A DNA stretch of 35,738 nt from the NCBI RefSeq assembly GCF_001399675.1, contig NZ_LJCO01000075.1:1-35738 (forward strand), read 5' to 3'. Shown here piece by piece: positions 23,096 to 29,722 of this stretch (positions are counted from its first letter, which is position 1; every line of letters starts with the position of its first letter). The notes beneath the pieces were generated by a model, which made no database searches, was not told the origin of the DNA, and saw nothing but the letters and a program-made list of their open reading frames with translations. This DNA is from Paenalicyclobacillus ferrooxydans (GTDB lineage: Bacteria; Bacillota; Bacilli; Alicyclobacillales; Alicyclobacillaceae). A program made the position numbers and the translations under genes.

Positions 23096-23974
23096 GTGGA
23101 TATTGATGTTTGGTTAGTGAGTCGATTGATATCACAGCAGTTTCCTGAGTGGGCGGATCTTCCAATTAAACCTGTAGAACTCAGCGGTTGGGACAACAGA
23201 ACCTTTCGACTTGGTGGCAACATGACGGTTAGGTTGCCTAGTCACGAGGCTTATGAGGCTCAGGTGAAAAAGGAGCAACAGTGGTTGCCTAGGCTTGCGT
23301 CCCGACTGCCTGTAGCCATTCCTACTCCTTTAGCTATGGGTACGCCGTCTGACGAGTATCCCTTACATTGGTCAATTTACAGTTGGATTGATGGGGAAAA
23401 TGCGACTGTCGAACGCATCAGCGACCTGAACCATTTTGCTATTGAGTTATCTCAGTTCCTCAATGCTCTGCAACAAATTGATACTGATGGAGCTCCTTCG
23501 TTCGGTGTCCATAATTTCTATCGTGGCGGTCCATTGAACACCTACGATGGGGAAACCCGAAATGCCATTACACACCTGGACGGTATGATTGATACAGCAG
23601 AGGCGACTGCGGTGTGGGATTCAGCTCTTCAGGCAGTGTGGAGCGAATTCCCCGTATGGGTTCACGGAGACATGTATCCAACTAACCTGTTAGTTAAAGA
23701 TGGGCGGTTAAGTGCGGTAATTGATTTTGGATGCTCGGCTGTAGGAGATCCAGCTTGTGATTTAACGATTGCATGGACGTTTTTCTTCGGACAAAGCCGA
23801 GAAACTTTTCGATCTCATCTTCAGCTTGATGATAAAACATGGGCGAGAGCTCGTGGGTGGGCATTGTGGAAAGCCTTAATTACGATCACAAACCCATCGG
23901 ATGCCCCATCGGGGCGAGTGAAAGAATCTCGTCGTGTGATTCGAGATGTAATTTCCGAGCATAAGCAACTGTGA
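23096..23974 (+). CDS. Cassette gene: aminoglycoside phosphotransferase (APH) family kinase
   Basis: A 292-residue kinase-like protein starting at GTG with AAAGGAG eight bases upstream. The catalytic loop HGDMYPTNLL is at about residues 190-199 (Asp as base, Asn for metal) and the metal-binding IDFG at about 209-212, followed by GDPACDL. The N-lobe has SGWDNRTFRLGGNMTVRLP, containing the nucleotide-binding loop; the usual Lys of the beta-3 strand appears to be Arg. Proteins of this family phosphorylate aminoglycosides, macrolides or cell metabolites; a resistance role is possible but not shown. Sole gene of the 1052-bp cassette N-O. Confidence 0.9.
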   Translation: MDIDVWLVSRLISQQFPEWADLPIKPVELSGWDNRTFRLGGNMTVRLPSHEAYEAQVKKEQQWLPRLASRLPVAIPTPLAMGTPSDEYPLHWSIYSWIDGENATVERISDLNHFAIELSQFLNALQQIDTDGAPSFGVHNFYRGGPLNTYDGETRNAITHLDGMIDTAEATAVWDSALQAVWSEFPVWVHGDMYPTNLLVKDGRLSAVIDFGCSAVGDPACDLTIAWTFFFGQSRETFRSHLQLDDKTWARARGWALWKALITITNPSDAPSGRVKESRRVIRDVISEHKQL

Positions 23975-24035
23975 TTGGAAGCAGCCATTTCTGCTCCATC
24001 TTGCGCATAAGGGGGCAACAACTGAACAAGTATTA

Positions 24036-24086
24036 TGCATGAATATTCGTTTCCGCTGGCATCGCCGCAATGTCGCTTTTGGGCAG
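24036..24086 (+). repeat. attC-like cassette site O
   Basis: Left box TGCATGAATAT (24036-24046), 34-bp spacer, right box GGGCAG (24081-24086). ATATTCG (24043-24049) can pair with CAATGT (24068-24073) with one bulged C and one wobble. A second imperfect hairpin, GGAAGCAG / CTGCTCC, lies upstream at 23976-23998. Confidence 0.8.
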
Positions 24087-24119
24087 TAAGAGATTAGTAC
24101 GCTTTTGGGGAGGAGCACG

Positions 24120-24722
24120 ATGCACAAGGGGACACAACGTTCTTGGTTAGTTATTACGGATGCACCAGAAGACTTGAATTTTGCTATGTATGTAGCTTGT
24201 TCCTTCAACATCATTCCAGAGACTACGCCATTTGTTAGAGAACAAGTTTGGTCTGCGTACAGCGCAGATATCTTGGACAAGGACGAATCCAAGACGTTAA
24301 ATTCACAATGGCTACGCTGGTGGCAAGACATCGTACAAGATCGGGCTAAAAATGGACTGCATGGGCGCTGGAGTCGACATTACTCTCCTGACGGGCAGTT
24401 TACAGCCCTAGAAGACCCCCTTCGTGGTAGGTGTGCGGAGGTCTTCCACTCATTCAAGGAATGGTGGGAACTTACGGCAGGTGGTCAGCAAGGCGTGAAT
24501 TACTGGGACAAGGCAGGAAATCTTCGCTCCATCGTAAAGCGAGTGGACGATGAGCTCGAAACAACGATCAAACCCTTTAAGCTCGTCGTTGATTACGTTT
24601 ATACAGGGCTTGGAAGAATTGTGGAGGTCACGCCTTCATATGCCATCATGAGCGTTCACCGTCCAAATTTGTCGGTACATAACGATGATTGGTGGTTGGC
24701 AAAAATCCGTGAGTTAGCGTAG
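24120..24722 (+). CDS. Cassette gene: orphan 200-residue protein, copy 1
   Basis: A 200-residue soluble protein of unrecognised family. ATG 24120 is decided by GGGGAGGAG five to six bases upstream. Trp-rich motifs stand out: NSQWLRWWQDIVQDRAKNGL, then HSFKEWWELTAGG, VNYWDKAGN and NDDWWLAKI near the end. No membrane segment or catalytic signature is evident; the fold may be helical in the middle with a C-terminal beta part (KPFKLVVDYVYTGLGRIVEV). It is encoded in the 738-bp cassette O-P, of which a second, apparently identical copy lies at 25634-26371. It might be a defence or immunity protein, but nothing in the sequence shows this. Confidence 0.75.
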   Translation: MHKGTQRSWLVITDAPEDLNFAMYVACSFNIIPETTPFVREQVWSAYSADILDKDESKTLNSQWLRWWQDIVQDRAKNGLHGRWSRHYSPDGQFTALEDPLRGRCAEVFHSFKEWWELTAGGQQGVNYWDKAGNLRSIVKRVDDELETTIKPFKLVVDYVYTGLGRIVEVTPSYAIMSVHRPNLSVHNDDWWLAKIRELA

Positions 24723-24774
24723 AAGTTCCGTCGTAAACGGGGGCTGATTCCGAAGAAGGATCTGCTTCCGTTCA

Positions 24775-24824
24775 TGCATAAATATTTGTTATGGGGTTTT
24801 CTGGGTTCTGTCGTATTTGGGCAG
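24775..24824 (+). repeat. attC-like cassette site P
   Basis: Left box TGCATAAATAT (24775-24785), 33-bp spacer, right box GGGCAG (24819-24824). AAATA (24780-24784) pairs with TATTT (24814-24818). Left of the right box it equals site R; beyond the right box the two differ completely. Confidence 0.85.
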
Positions 24825-24885
24825 GTTAGCGCCATAAGACGCGCCATTACTGCCGACGAAATGGTACAATAAAAGGGAATTAAAA

Positions 24886-25149
24886 ATGGACGGTGATAGT
24901 ATGTTGTGGTCGGAGGTTCGTGAACTTTTTCCCAATCAATTCATACTCATGGAAGATATTAAATCATATGTAGTAGATGGAAAGGTGCATGTTGAAGAGG
25001 TTGCCGTGATTCGTCCATTGGCGGATGGCACAGAAGCTACGCGAGAACTTCGTGAGTGCAAAGATAACAAATTTATTTGTCATACATCGAAGCCACAAAT
25101 TGTGATGCCGATTCGATCAAAGCCCAACTTGCGGGGTTTTCATCAATGA
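24886..25149 (+). CDS. Cassette gene: retropepsin partner protein, copy 2
   Basis: An 87-residue protein differing from copy 1 (22281) by a single Asp-to-Glu change in RELRECKDNK, although the DNA carries several more, mostly silent, changes. That pattern indicates purifying selection after duplication. Upstream elements (TACAAT, AAGGGA) are conserved. It overlaps the protease gene by four bases, as in copy 1. Confidence 0.8.
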   Translation: MDGDSMLWSEVRELFPNQFILMEDIKSYVVDGKVHVEEVAVIRPLADGTEATRELRECKDNKFICHTSKPQIVMPIRSKPNLRGFHQ

Positions 25150-25535
25150 ATATTGAGCTCCGAGATGGGCTATTATTTGTTTCACTCACACTGACCCACG
25201 AGGGCGTCAATGAAACCATTCGAGATTTGGTGCTTGATACTGGTGCAGCCCAATCTATTATTGATATGTCTGCGATCCAGTCAATGGACGTTTCATCAAG
25301 AAATGAGGACGAATTTGTCTTTATGTCTGGTATAGGCGGTCGGGAATCCGCGTTAAGAAAGCGAATCGATCACATTCAATTCGATTCTTATCACATGGAA
25401 AACGCACACTTGGATTTCGCCTATCTCGACGCGCATCCTGGTATTAACGGACTGTTAGGCTCTGACATCCTTGTGTCAGGACGCTTCGTTATTGATTTGA
25501 ATAAGATGGAGGTCCGTCAAGAGCACGTCAAATAG
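25146..25535 (+). CDS. Cassette gene: retropepsin-like aspartic protease, copy 2
   Basis: A 129-residue protein with the catalytic DTGAAQSIID intact. It differs from copy 1 at about three residues (RDLVLD for RDMVLD, and AIQS for AVHS), while most DNA differences are silent, so both copies have been kept functional. Together with its partner it fills the 815-bp cassette P-Q, the same length as M-N. All comments on fold and role made for copy 1 apply. Confidence 0.88.
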   Translation: MNIELRDGLLFVSLTLTHEGVNETIRDLVLDTGAAQSIIDMSAIQSMDVSSRNEDEFVFMSGIGGRESALRKRIDHIQFDSYHMENAHLDFAYLDAHPGINGLLGSDILVSGRFVIDLNKMEVRQEHVK

Positions 25536-25588
25536 TTCAACTGAACGCCCCAATATAGTCGGGAATCCAGACGGAATTTTTATGATTT

Positions 25589-25639
25589 TGCATATATATG
25601 CAGGTTAACGCGGAGTTGTCTTGCATCGTTAAAGGGCAG
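25589..25639 (+). repeat. attC-like cassette site Q
   Basis: Left box TGCATATATAT (25589-25599), 34-bp spacer, right box GGGCAG (25634-25639). GCAGG (25600-25604) pairs with CTTGC (25619-25623) through one G-T wobble. It is the diverged counterpart of site N; the change in the stem keeps the pairing. Confidence 0.8.
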
Positions 25640-25672
25640 TAAGAGATTAGTACGCTTTTGGGGAGGAGCACG

Positions 25673-26275
25673 ATGCACAAGGGGACACAACGTTCTTGGT
25701 TAGTTATTACGGATGCACCAGAAGACTTGAATTTTGCTATGTATGTAGCTTGTTCCTTCAACATCATTCCAGAGACTACGCCATTTGTTAGAGAACAAGT
25801 TTGGTCTGCGTACAGCGCAGATATCTTGGACAAGGACGAATCCAAGACGTTAAATTCACAATGGCTACGCTGGTGGCAAGACATCGTACAAGATCGGGCT
25901 AAAAATGGACTGCATGGGCGCTGGAGTCGACATTACTCTCCTGACGGGCAGTTTACAGCCCTAGAAGACCCCCTTCGTGGTAGGTGTGCGGAGGTCTTCC
26001 ACTCATTCAAGGAATGGTGGGAACTTACGGCAGGTGGTCAGCAAGGCGTGAATTACTGGGACAAGGCAGGAAATCTTCGCTCCATCGTAAAGCGAGTGGA
26101 CGATGAGCTCGAAACAACGATCAAACCCTTTAAGCTCGTCGTTGATTACGTTTATACAGGGCTTGGAAGAATTGTGGAGGTCACGCCTTCATATGCCATC
26201 ATGAGCGTTCACCGTCCAAATTTGTCGGTACATAACGATGATTGGTGGTTGGCAAAAATCCGTGAGTTAGCGTAG
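25673..26275 (+). CDS. Cassette gene: orphan 200-residue protein, copy 2
   Basis: The predicted protein is identical to copy 1 at 24120, and by eye the whole 738-bp cassette is identical at DNA level, including both flanks up to GGGCAG. The duplication is therefore very recent, more recent than that of the retropepsin pair. The two copies are not adjacent: retropepsin cassette copy 2 lies between them, as expected from excision and reinsertion or from exchange between arrays, and less so from simple tandem slippage. Confidence 0.75.
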   Translation: MHKGTQRSWLVITDAPEDLNFAMYVACSFNIIPETTPFVREQVWSAYSADILDKDESKTLNSQWLRWWQDIVQDRAKNGLHGRWSRHYSPDGQFTALEDPLRGRCAEVFHSFKEWWELTAGGQQGVNYWDKAGNLRSIVKRVDDELETTIKPFKLVVDYVYTGLGRIVEVTPSYAIMSVHRPNLSVHNDDWWLAKIRELA

Positions 26276-26327
26276 AAGTTCCGTCGTAAACGGGGGCTGA
26301 TTCCGAAGAAGGATCTGCTTCCGTTCA

Positions 26328-26377
26328 TGCATAAATATTTGTTATGGGGTTTTCTGGGTTCTGTCGTATTTGGGCAG
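26328..26377 (+). repeat. attC-like cassette site R
   Basis: Left box TGCATAAATAT (26328-26338), 33-bp spacer, right box GGGCAG (26372-26377). The sequence is the same as site P up to GGGCAG and unrelated after it. Confidence 0.85.
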
Positions 26378-26416
26378 TTATCAGCAAGAAGGACAAATTG
26401 AGCGAGCGATATAAAA

Positions 26417-26440
26417 GAAAGCACCTAGTTGGGTGCTTTC
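26417..26440 (-). terminator. Terminator of the DUF3231 gene
   Basis: The stem GAAAGCACC (26417-26425) / GGTGCTTTC (26432-26440) is perfect, with a T-rich tail on the minus strand. It lies about 80 bp beyond the DUF3231 stop, inside the cassette. Confidence 0.8.
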
Positions 26441-26518
26441 GCCTCGTAACAGATTTGATAGGACAAGTCGAATATTGTGCTTTCACCACAAAGTTCTTCA
26501 AGACCCGAGAAGTCGAGT

Positions 26519-27643
26519 TCAATGTTTGACCATCAACCGATTGCGGTCTTCAGCCATCGGAGGTTTTTCGAACCATCCTTTTTCCAACATGAGTTCGGCT
26601 CCGTCCTCCGAGAAAAGCAATTGCTGTCCAATGAGTTTCATGTATGCCAGGGATAAATCTCGTCTCATAGCTACAGCTTGACCCGCCCCATAAAAGCCCA
26701 CTGCGGCGGATGATAAGAATCCGATGTGAAACATGATCAGCTTATCGGAAAATGGAGGTGTTGTTGAGTTGGTAACCATGGATTCCCAAGAGATTGGGAA
26801 ATTCAAATTTGTGTCAATGAAAAACTTGTGAAAGACTTCCGTGATTTTCGTAGACAGATTCAACCCTCGTTTGAGGTATTGTTTCACTTTCGGATCGTTG
26901 GCAACCTGGGCAAATGCCATGGATAGCGCCTTACTGAGGTAGGTCTTGTTCATGTTGAAGCTGATATTACTTATCTCAATGGCACTCAACGGTCGTTTTC
27001 TTCCGATCCATCCAGTCAGGAATCCAGGTTGTGCAATTTCAGGGATTTCTGGTGAGTAGATATATGGTGGTCGAGTGTATAGACCTTTGGACAACGCTAC
27101 ATCCATGATCTCGTTGTAAAGCTGGATTGCTTCATGATTGCACTCTGTGTAATACTCCCGCATGTCTGGTCTTGAAGCCACTTGGAGTGACACTGCATAC
27201 CCAGTCAAACCATGGTAGGTCATTACCAACATGTAATTTAAGAAAAATGCGTCAAGGAAGAGCCTGGGAGCCTTCAAGTTTACGTCGTGCTCTGTGAAGC
27301 CATATGGTACAGGGAAATTTTCTTGGTCAAAAAATTCCTTGATTCGTATTAGGTGCTTCTTCGAAAGCTCCAAGGCATTCTGGTAAATCGTTTTGATTTC
27401 GGCGTCCTCGATAGTTGCCAGGGCGTATTTGCTAAAGCAAATTGCCATTGTGTCATTCATGTATTGAGTCCATAGTGACGCAATTTCTGTAGATGTGAGA
27501 ACCGCAGTTGTTATCTGAGACAATTGGTTTTTGCCTTGTCTACTTGTCTGCTGGTCGGTCACTATGTTGGGTTCTAAACCTTGAGTTTCCCATACAGCAT
27601 TAAGTGCTTTGGAGGTTTCATCGATGTTCATGTCCTGCTCCAT
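26519..27643 (-). CDS. Cassette gene: DUF3231 protein
   Basis: A 374-residue protein of the DUF3231 family: two tandem ferritin-like four-helix bundles, found mainly in spore-forming Bacilli. The first bundle starts near LTSTEIASLWTQYMNDTMAI and the second near LSAIEISNISFNMNKTYLSK; each carries the typical helix with SKALSMAFAQVA or CFSKYALATIE. Function is not established; related proteins are found with spores. The start at 27643 is preferred because GAGGTG lies seven bases upstream; the ATG two codons earlier and a TTG at 27667 fit worse. It is oriented against the array in the 1549-bp unit R-S and has its own terminator. Confidence 0.85.
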   Translation of the reverse strand: MEQDMNIDETSKALNAVWETQGLEPNIVTDQQTSRQGKNQLSQITTAVLTSTEIASLWTQYMNDTMAICFSKYALATIEDAEIKTIYQNALELSKKHLIRIKEFFDQENFPVPYGFTEHDVNLKAPRLFLDAFFLNYMLVMTYHGLTGYAVSLQVASRPDMREYYTECNHEAIQLYNEIMDVALSKGLYTRPPYIYSPEIPEIAQPGFLTGWIGRKRPLSAIEISNISFNMNKTYLSKALSMAFAQVANDPKVKQYLKRGLNLSTKITEVFHKFFIDTNLNFPISWESMVTNSTTPPFSDKLIMFHIGFLSSAAVGFYGAGQAVAMRRDLSLAYMKLIGQQLLFSEDGAELMLEKGWFEKPPMAEDRNRLMVKH

Positions 27644-27874
27644 ATCCATACACCTCAAACCTTTCAAAAGCAGGAACTATTCTACCCGCACTCAAAAGCG
27701 TCTATTCTCTGGAGAGATGCATACATCACGCAGTGACTGCATTCCAACGGACGCCGAAAAACTACCTGCTGGCATTCTTCGATGGGGGCAATCAATCAGC
27801 ACAAGTCGAATACTTGTCAGTGCGGTTATTGCACATACGGGGGCTTGTGTCCCAGAAGCACATGAAGTCGGCGT

Positions 27875-27926
27875 TGCATGAACAATGCACTGTGAGCATG
27901 CGACCGCGTATGGTGCTAAGGGGCAG
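27875..27926 (+). repeat. attC-like cassette site S (right end of clear array)
   Basis: Left box TGCATGAACAA (27875-27885), 35-bp spacer, right box GGGCAG (27921-27926). GCAC (27887-27890) pairs with GTGC (27913-27916). No further clear site follows for several kilobases. Confidence 0.65.
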
Positions 27927-28022
27927 GAATCCTGAATCAGCATCTAAACGAAAGCCTCTGCTGATAGGTTGAGCATGTCTTACTCTGTATCCGGGCATTC
28001 TTACTTGTCGGAGGGGATTTTC

Positions 28023-28667
28023 GTGTGGCGAAAGATGTTTACCGGTTTCATTAGCGCGTTTGTCAGCTTGGCATGCTGTCTTGTCCCTGAGCAACAAGTA
28101 CTTGCCTCGCAGCAGAAGGTCATTTATTTCACTTTTGACGATGGTCCTGGAGCCGTTTATACCCCACAGATTTTAAATGTCCTGCGCCGTGAGCGCATAC
28201 ACGCAACGTTCTTTGTACTGGGTTACAGGTGCAAGGCGTTACCCGATATCGTTCGCAGAATGCAGAGAGAAGGTCACGAAATCGGGAGTCACGGATATGA
28301 CCATCGCAACCTCGCTCACGCATCCATCCCAGTTGTGAAGTCTGAGATTACGCTTGCCGATTCAGCCATTGTTAAAGCTGTCGGACATAAACCACTCTAC
28401 TATCGTCCACCATTTGGAGCAATTGACCGGACCGAGATACCAGTAATCCAGCGCATGGGACATAGAGTGCGCTTTTGGACGGTCGATTCAGCCGACTGGA
28501 AGGCAACGTCGGCTGCGAGCATTGTACAAAACGTTGAACGCTCAGCGGGACCAGGCTCGGTCGTGCTGTTTCACGATGGGCTGAATGCAAGCCGATTCAC
28601 GATACGAGCCTTACCGGTGCTCATTCGGTATTACAAGTCACGGGGCTACAGATTTGCGACGCTGTGA
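28023..28667 (+). CDS. Polysaccharide deacetylase (NodB domain), exported
   Basis: A 214-residue carbohydrate esterase family 4 protein. GTG 28023 is chosen because GGAGGG lies eight bases upstream. Residues 1-30 form a signal peptide (GFISAFVSLACCLV). The NodB motifs are complete: TFDDGP (about 38-43, catalytic base and metal Asp), SHGYDH (about 88-93, metal His pair), RPPFG (about 125-129), DSADW and LFHDG (about 186-190). It probably removes N-acetyl groups from peptidoglycan or another cell-wall glycan. It follows site S and may have been part of the array, but no site is seen at its 3' end. Its end overlaps a convergent frame. Confidence 0.9.
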   Translation: MWRKMFTGFISAFVSLACCLVPEQQVLASQQKVIYFTFDDGPGAVYTPQILNVLRRERIHATFFVLGYRCKALPDIVRRMQREGHEIGSHGYDHRNLAHASIPVVKSEITLADSAIVKAVGHKPLYYRPPFGAIDRTEIPVIQRMGHRVRFWTVDSADWKATSAASIVQNVERSAGPGSVVLFHDGLNASRFTIRALPVLIRYYKSRGYRFATL

Positions 28668-28949
28668 CCGAAAAAGGGTTACATGGTCGCGTCTTGTGTC
28701 CGGGCATCGCCGGAATTTCCTTCTTTTCTTCTTCGTGCATACAAAAAATTTATCTGTGACAAACGAGAGCCTATATCCTCGCCGGTTTAATCGCCTGAGC
28801 ACATATCCAACCGTTCTACCCAAGAACGCTTCAACATCGACTCGCTTGTCGGAAGTGCTCACGGCAGTGACAACAATCTCTGCACTTCCAGTTGTTTTTA
28901 CCTGTAGCACGACTTCCATGCCAAACACCCCCATAGACATATAATTCAT
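28638..28949 (-). CDS. Small basic protein of unknown function
   Basis: A 103-codon frame with GAGGAG about five bases before the ATG at 28949, which decides the start; further ATGs follow three and five codons on. The N-terminal 70 residues (GMEVVLQVKTTGSAEIVVTA, then DVEAFLGRTVGYVLRRLNRR) look like a small alpha/beta domain. The C-terminal tail is very basic and runs into the end of the deacetylase gene, so a natural stop may have been lost. No family recognised. Confidence 0.5.
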   Translation of the reverse strand: MNYMSMGVFGMEVVLQVKTTGSAEIVVTAVSTSDKRVDVEAFLGRTVGYVLRRLNRRGYRLSFVTDKFFVCTKKKRRKFRRCPDTRRDHVTLFRSQRRKSVAP

Positions 28950-29131
28950 TTGACTCCTCGGTGTGTGGGCACCTGATAACAGTGATGCCCACTTGAACCT
29001 GATGCCGCCCATTGCCTTACTACCGTCGCTTCAAGACATGGCGGTGGAAGACGAAGCAGAGATTTTGCGTTCGGAGAGATGTACTGTGCATCGGTGTGGA
29101 AGGATTAGGAACAATTGAAATAAAGAACAAG

Positions 29132-29159
29132 TGAGACAAAACAGCACTTTCTCCGTCTA
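29132..29159 (+). promoter_or_regulatory. SigW-type ECF promoter
   Basis: TGAGAC (29132-29137) and CGTCTA (29154-29159) separated by 16 bp match the TGAAAC-N16-CGTATA pattern of SigW-like ECF promoters. It is 32 bp upstream of the sigma factor start, so autoregulation is likely. Confidence 0.7.
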
Positions 29160-29191
29160 ATTGTGCGAAAGGAGCTGGAGGTGACGAAAAC

Positions 29192-29722
29192 GTGAGAGAC
29201 CGGTCCTCACAAAGAGAAACACTGAAAATGCTTTATGAGACCTATTCAAACGATGTGTATCGATACGCTTTTGCGACACTAGGCGATTCATCAGAGGCGC
29301 ACGACGTTGTACAGGAAGTATTCATCCGGGCGTATCGCGCGATAAACAATTTTCGGCATGACGCAACCGCGAAGACATGGATTATGACTATCGCCCGCAA
29401 TTATATCTTTGATGTGTTACGAAAGCAGCGCAAAGACAGACAGTTTCTGTCTCAATCTGAGCTACCGGACATCGGAGACGAAGCCACAGATGTCAGTGTC
29501 GTCCTGGAAGTCGAAGAAGCACTCCAAGAACTCAAAGACGATTATCGTCAAGTGGTGAGTCTACGCTATATCGACAACTTGTCGATCAAGGAGACAGCAT
29601 CTGTGCTGGGGTGGTCGGAAAAGAAAGTGCAGAACGCAGCACACCGCGCAATTCTCCAACTTCGCGAAGTGTTAGGTTCAGATTTTGAGGAGGTGAAACG
29701 AATCAATGAAATCAGAACGTGA
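29192..29722 (+). CDS. ECF RNA polymerase sigma factor, SigW-like
   Basis: A 176-residue extracytoplasmic-function sigma factor with only regions 2 and 4. Region 2 (about 12-80) carries DVYRYAFATLGDSSEAHDVV, then QEVFIRAYRAI and the -10-binding segment with TWIMTIARNYIFDVLR. Region 4 (about 108-165) has LRYIDNLSIKETASVLGWSE, then VQNAAHRA, the -35-binding helix-turn-helix. The GTG start follows GGAGGTGA by eight bases. A SigW-type promoter lies upstream. The downstream anti-sigma gene overlaps by 17 bases. It probably responds to envelope stress, as members of this group do (inference). Confidence 0.92.
   Translation: MRDRSSQRETLKMLYETYSNDVYRYAFATLGDSSEAHDVVQEVFIRAYRAINNFRHDATAKTWIMTIARNYIFDVLRKQRKDRQFLSQSELPDIGDEATDVSVVLEVEEALQELKDDYRQVVSLRYIDNLSIKETASVLGWSEKKVQNAAHRAILQLREVLGSDFEEVKRINEIRT

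Larger units (their letters stand above)
15737..27926 (+). mobile_element. Integron-like gene cassette array
   Basis: Units run from one GGGCAG to the next: 15737-16259, then after the recombinase region 19716-20296, 20297-21002, 21003-22157, 22158-22213, 22214-23028, 23029-24080, 24081-24818, 24819-25633, 25634-26371 and 26372-27920. Each holds one gene or one overlapping pair and ends in a site with a TGYATRAANAT-like left box and a structured spacer. Two cassettes are present twice (815 bp, about 95% identical by eye; 738 bp, apparently identical), with homology stopping at GGGCAG on both sides. This shows unit-wise exchange. The recombinase at 17860-18702 is the likely enzyme (inference). 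The layout resembles an integron, but box sequences and the recombinase subgroup differ. Confidence 0.8.

Noticed and set aside
15737-27926. Reading the repeated sites as a CRISPR array.
   Set aside because: Spacings are 50 to 1549 bp, the intervals contain genes, and the repeats vary in sequence.
28702-28707. GGGCAT after the deacetylase gene, and a similar GGGCAT near 27991.
   Set aside because: No left box at the right distance and no clear hairpin. They may be remnants, but support is too weak.
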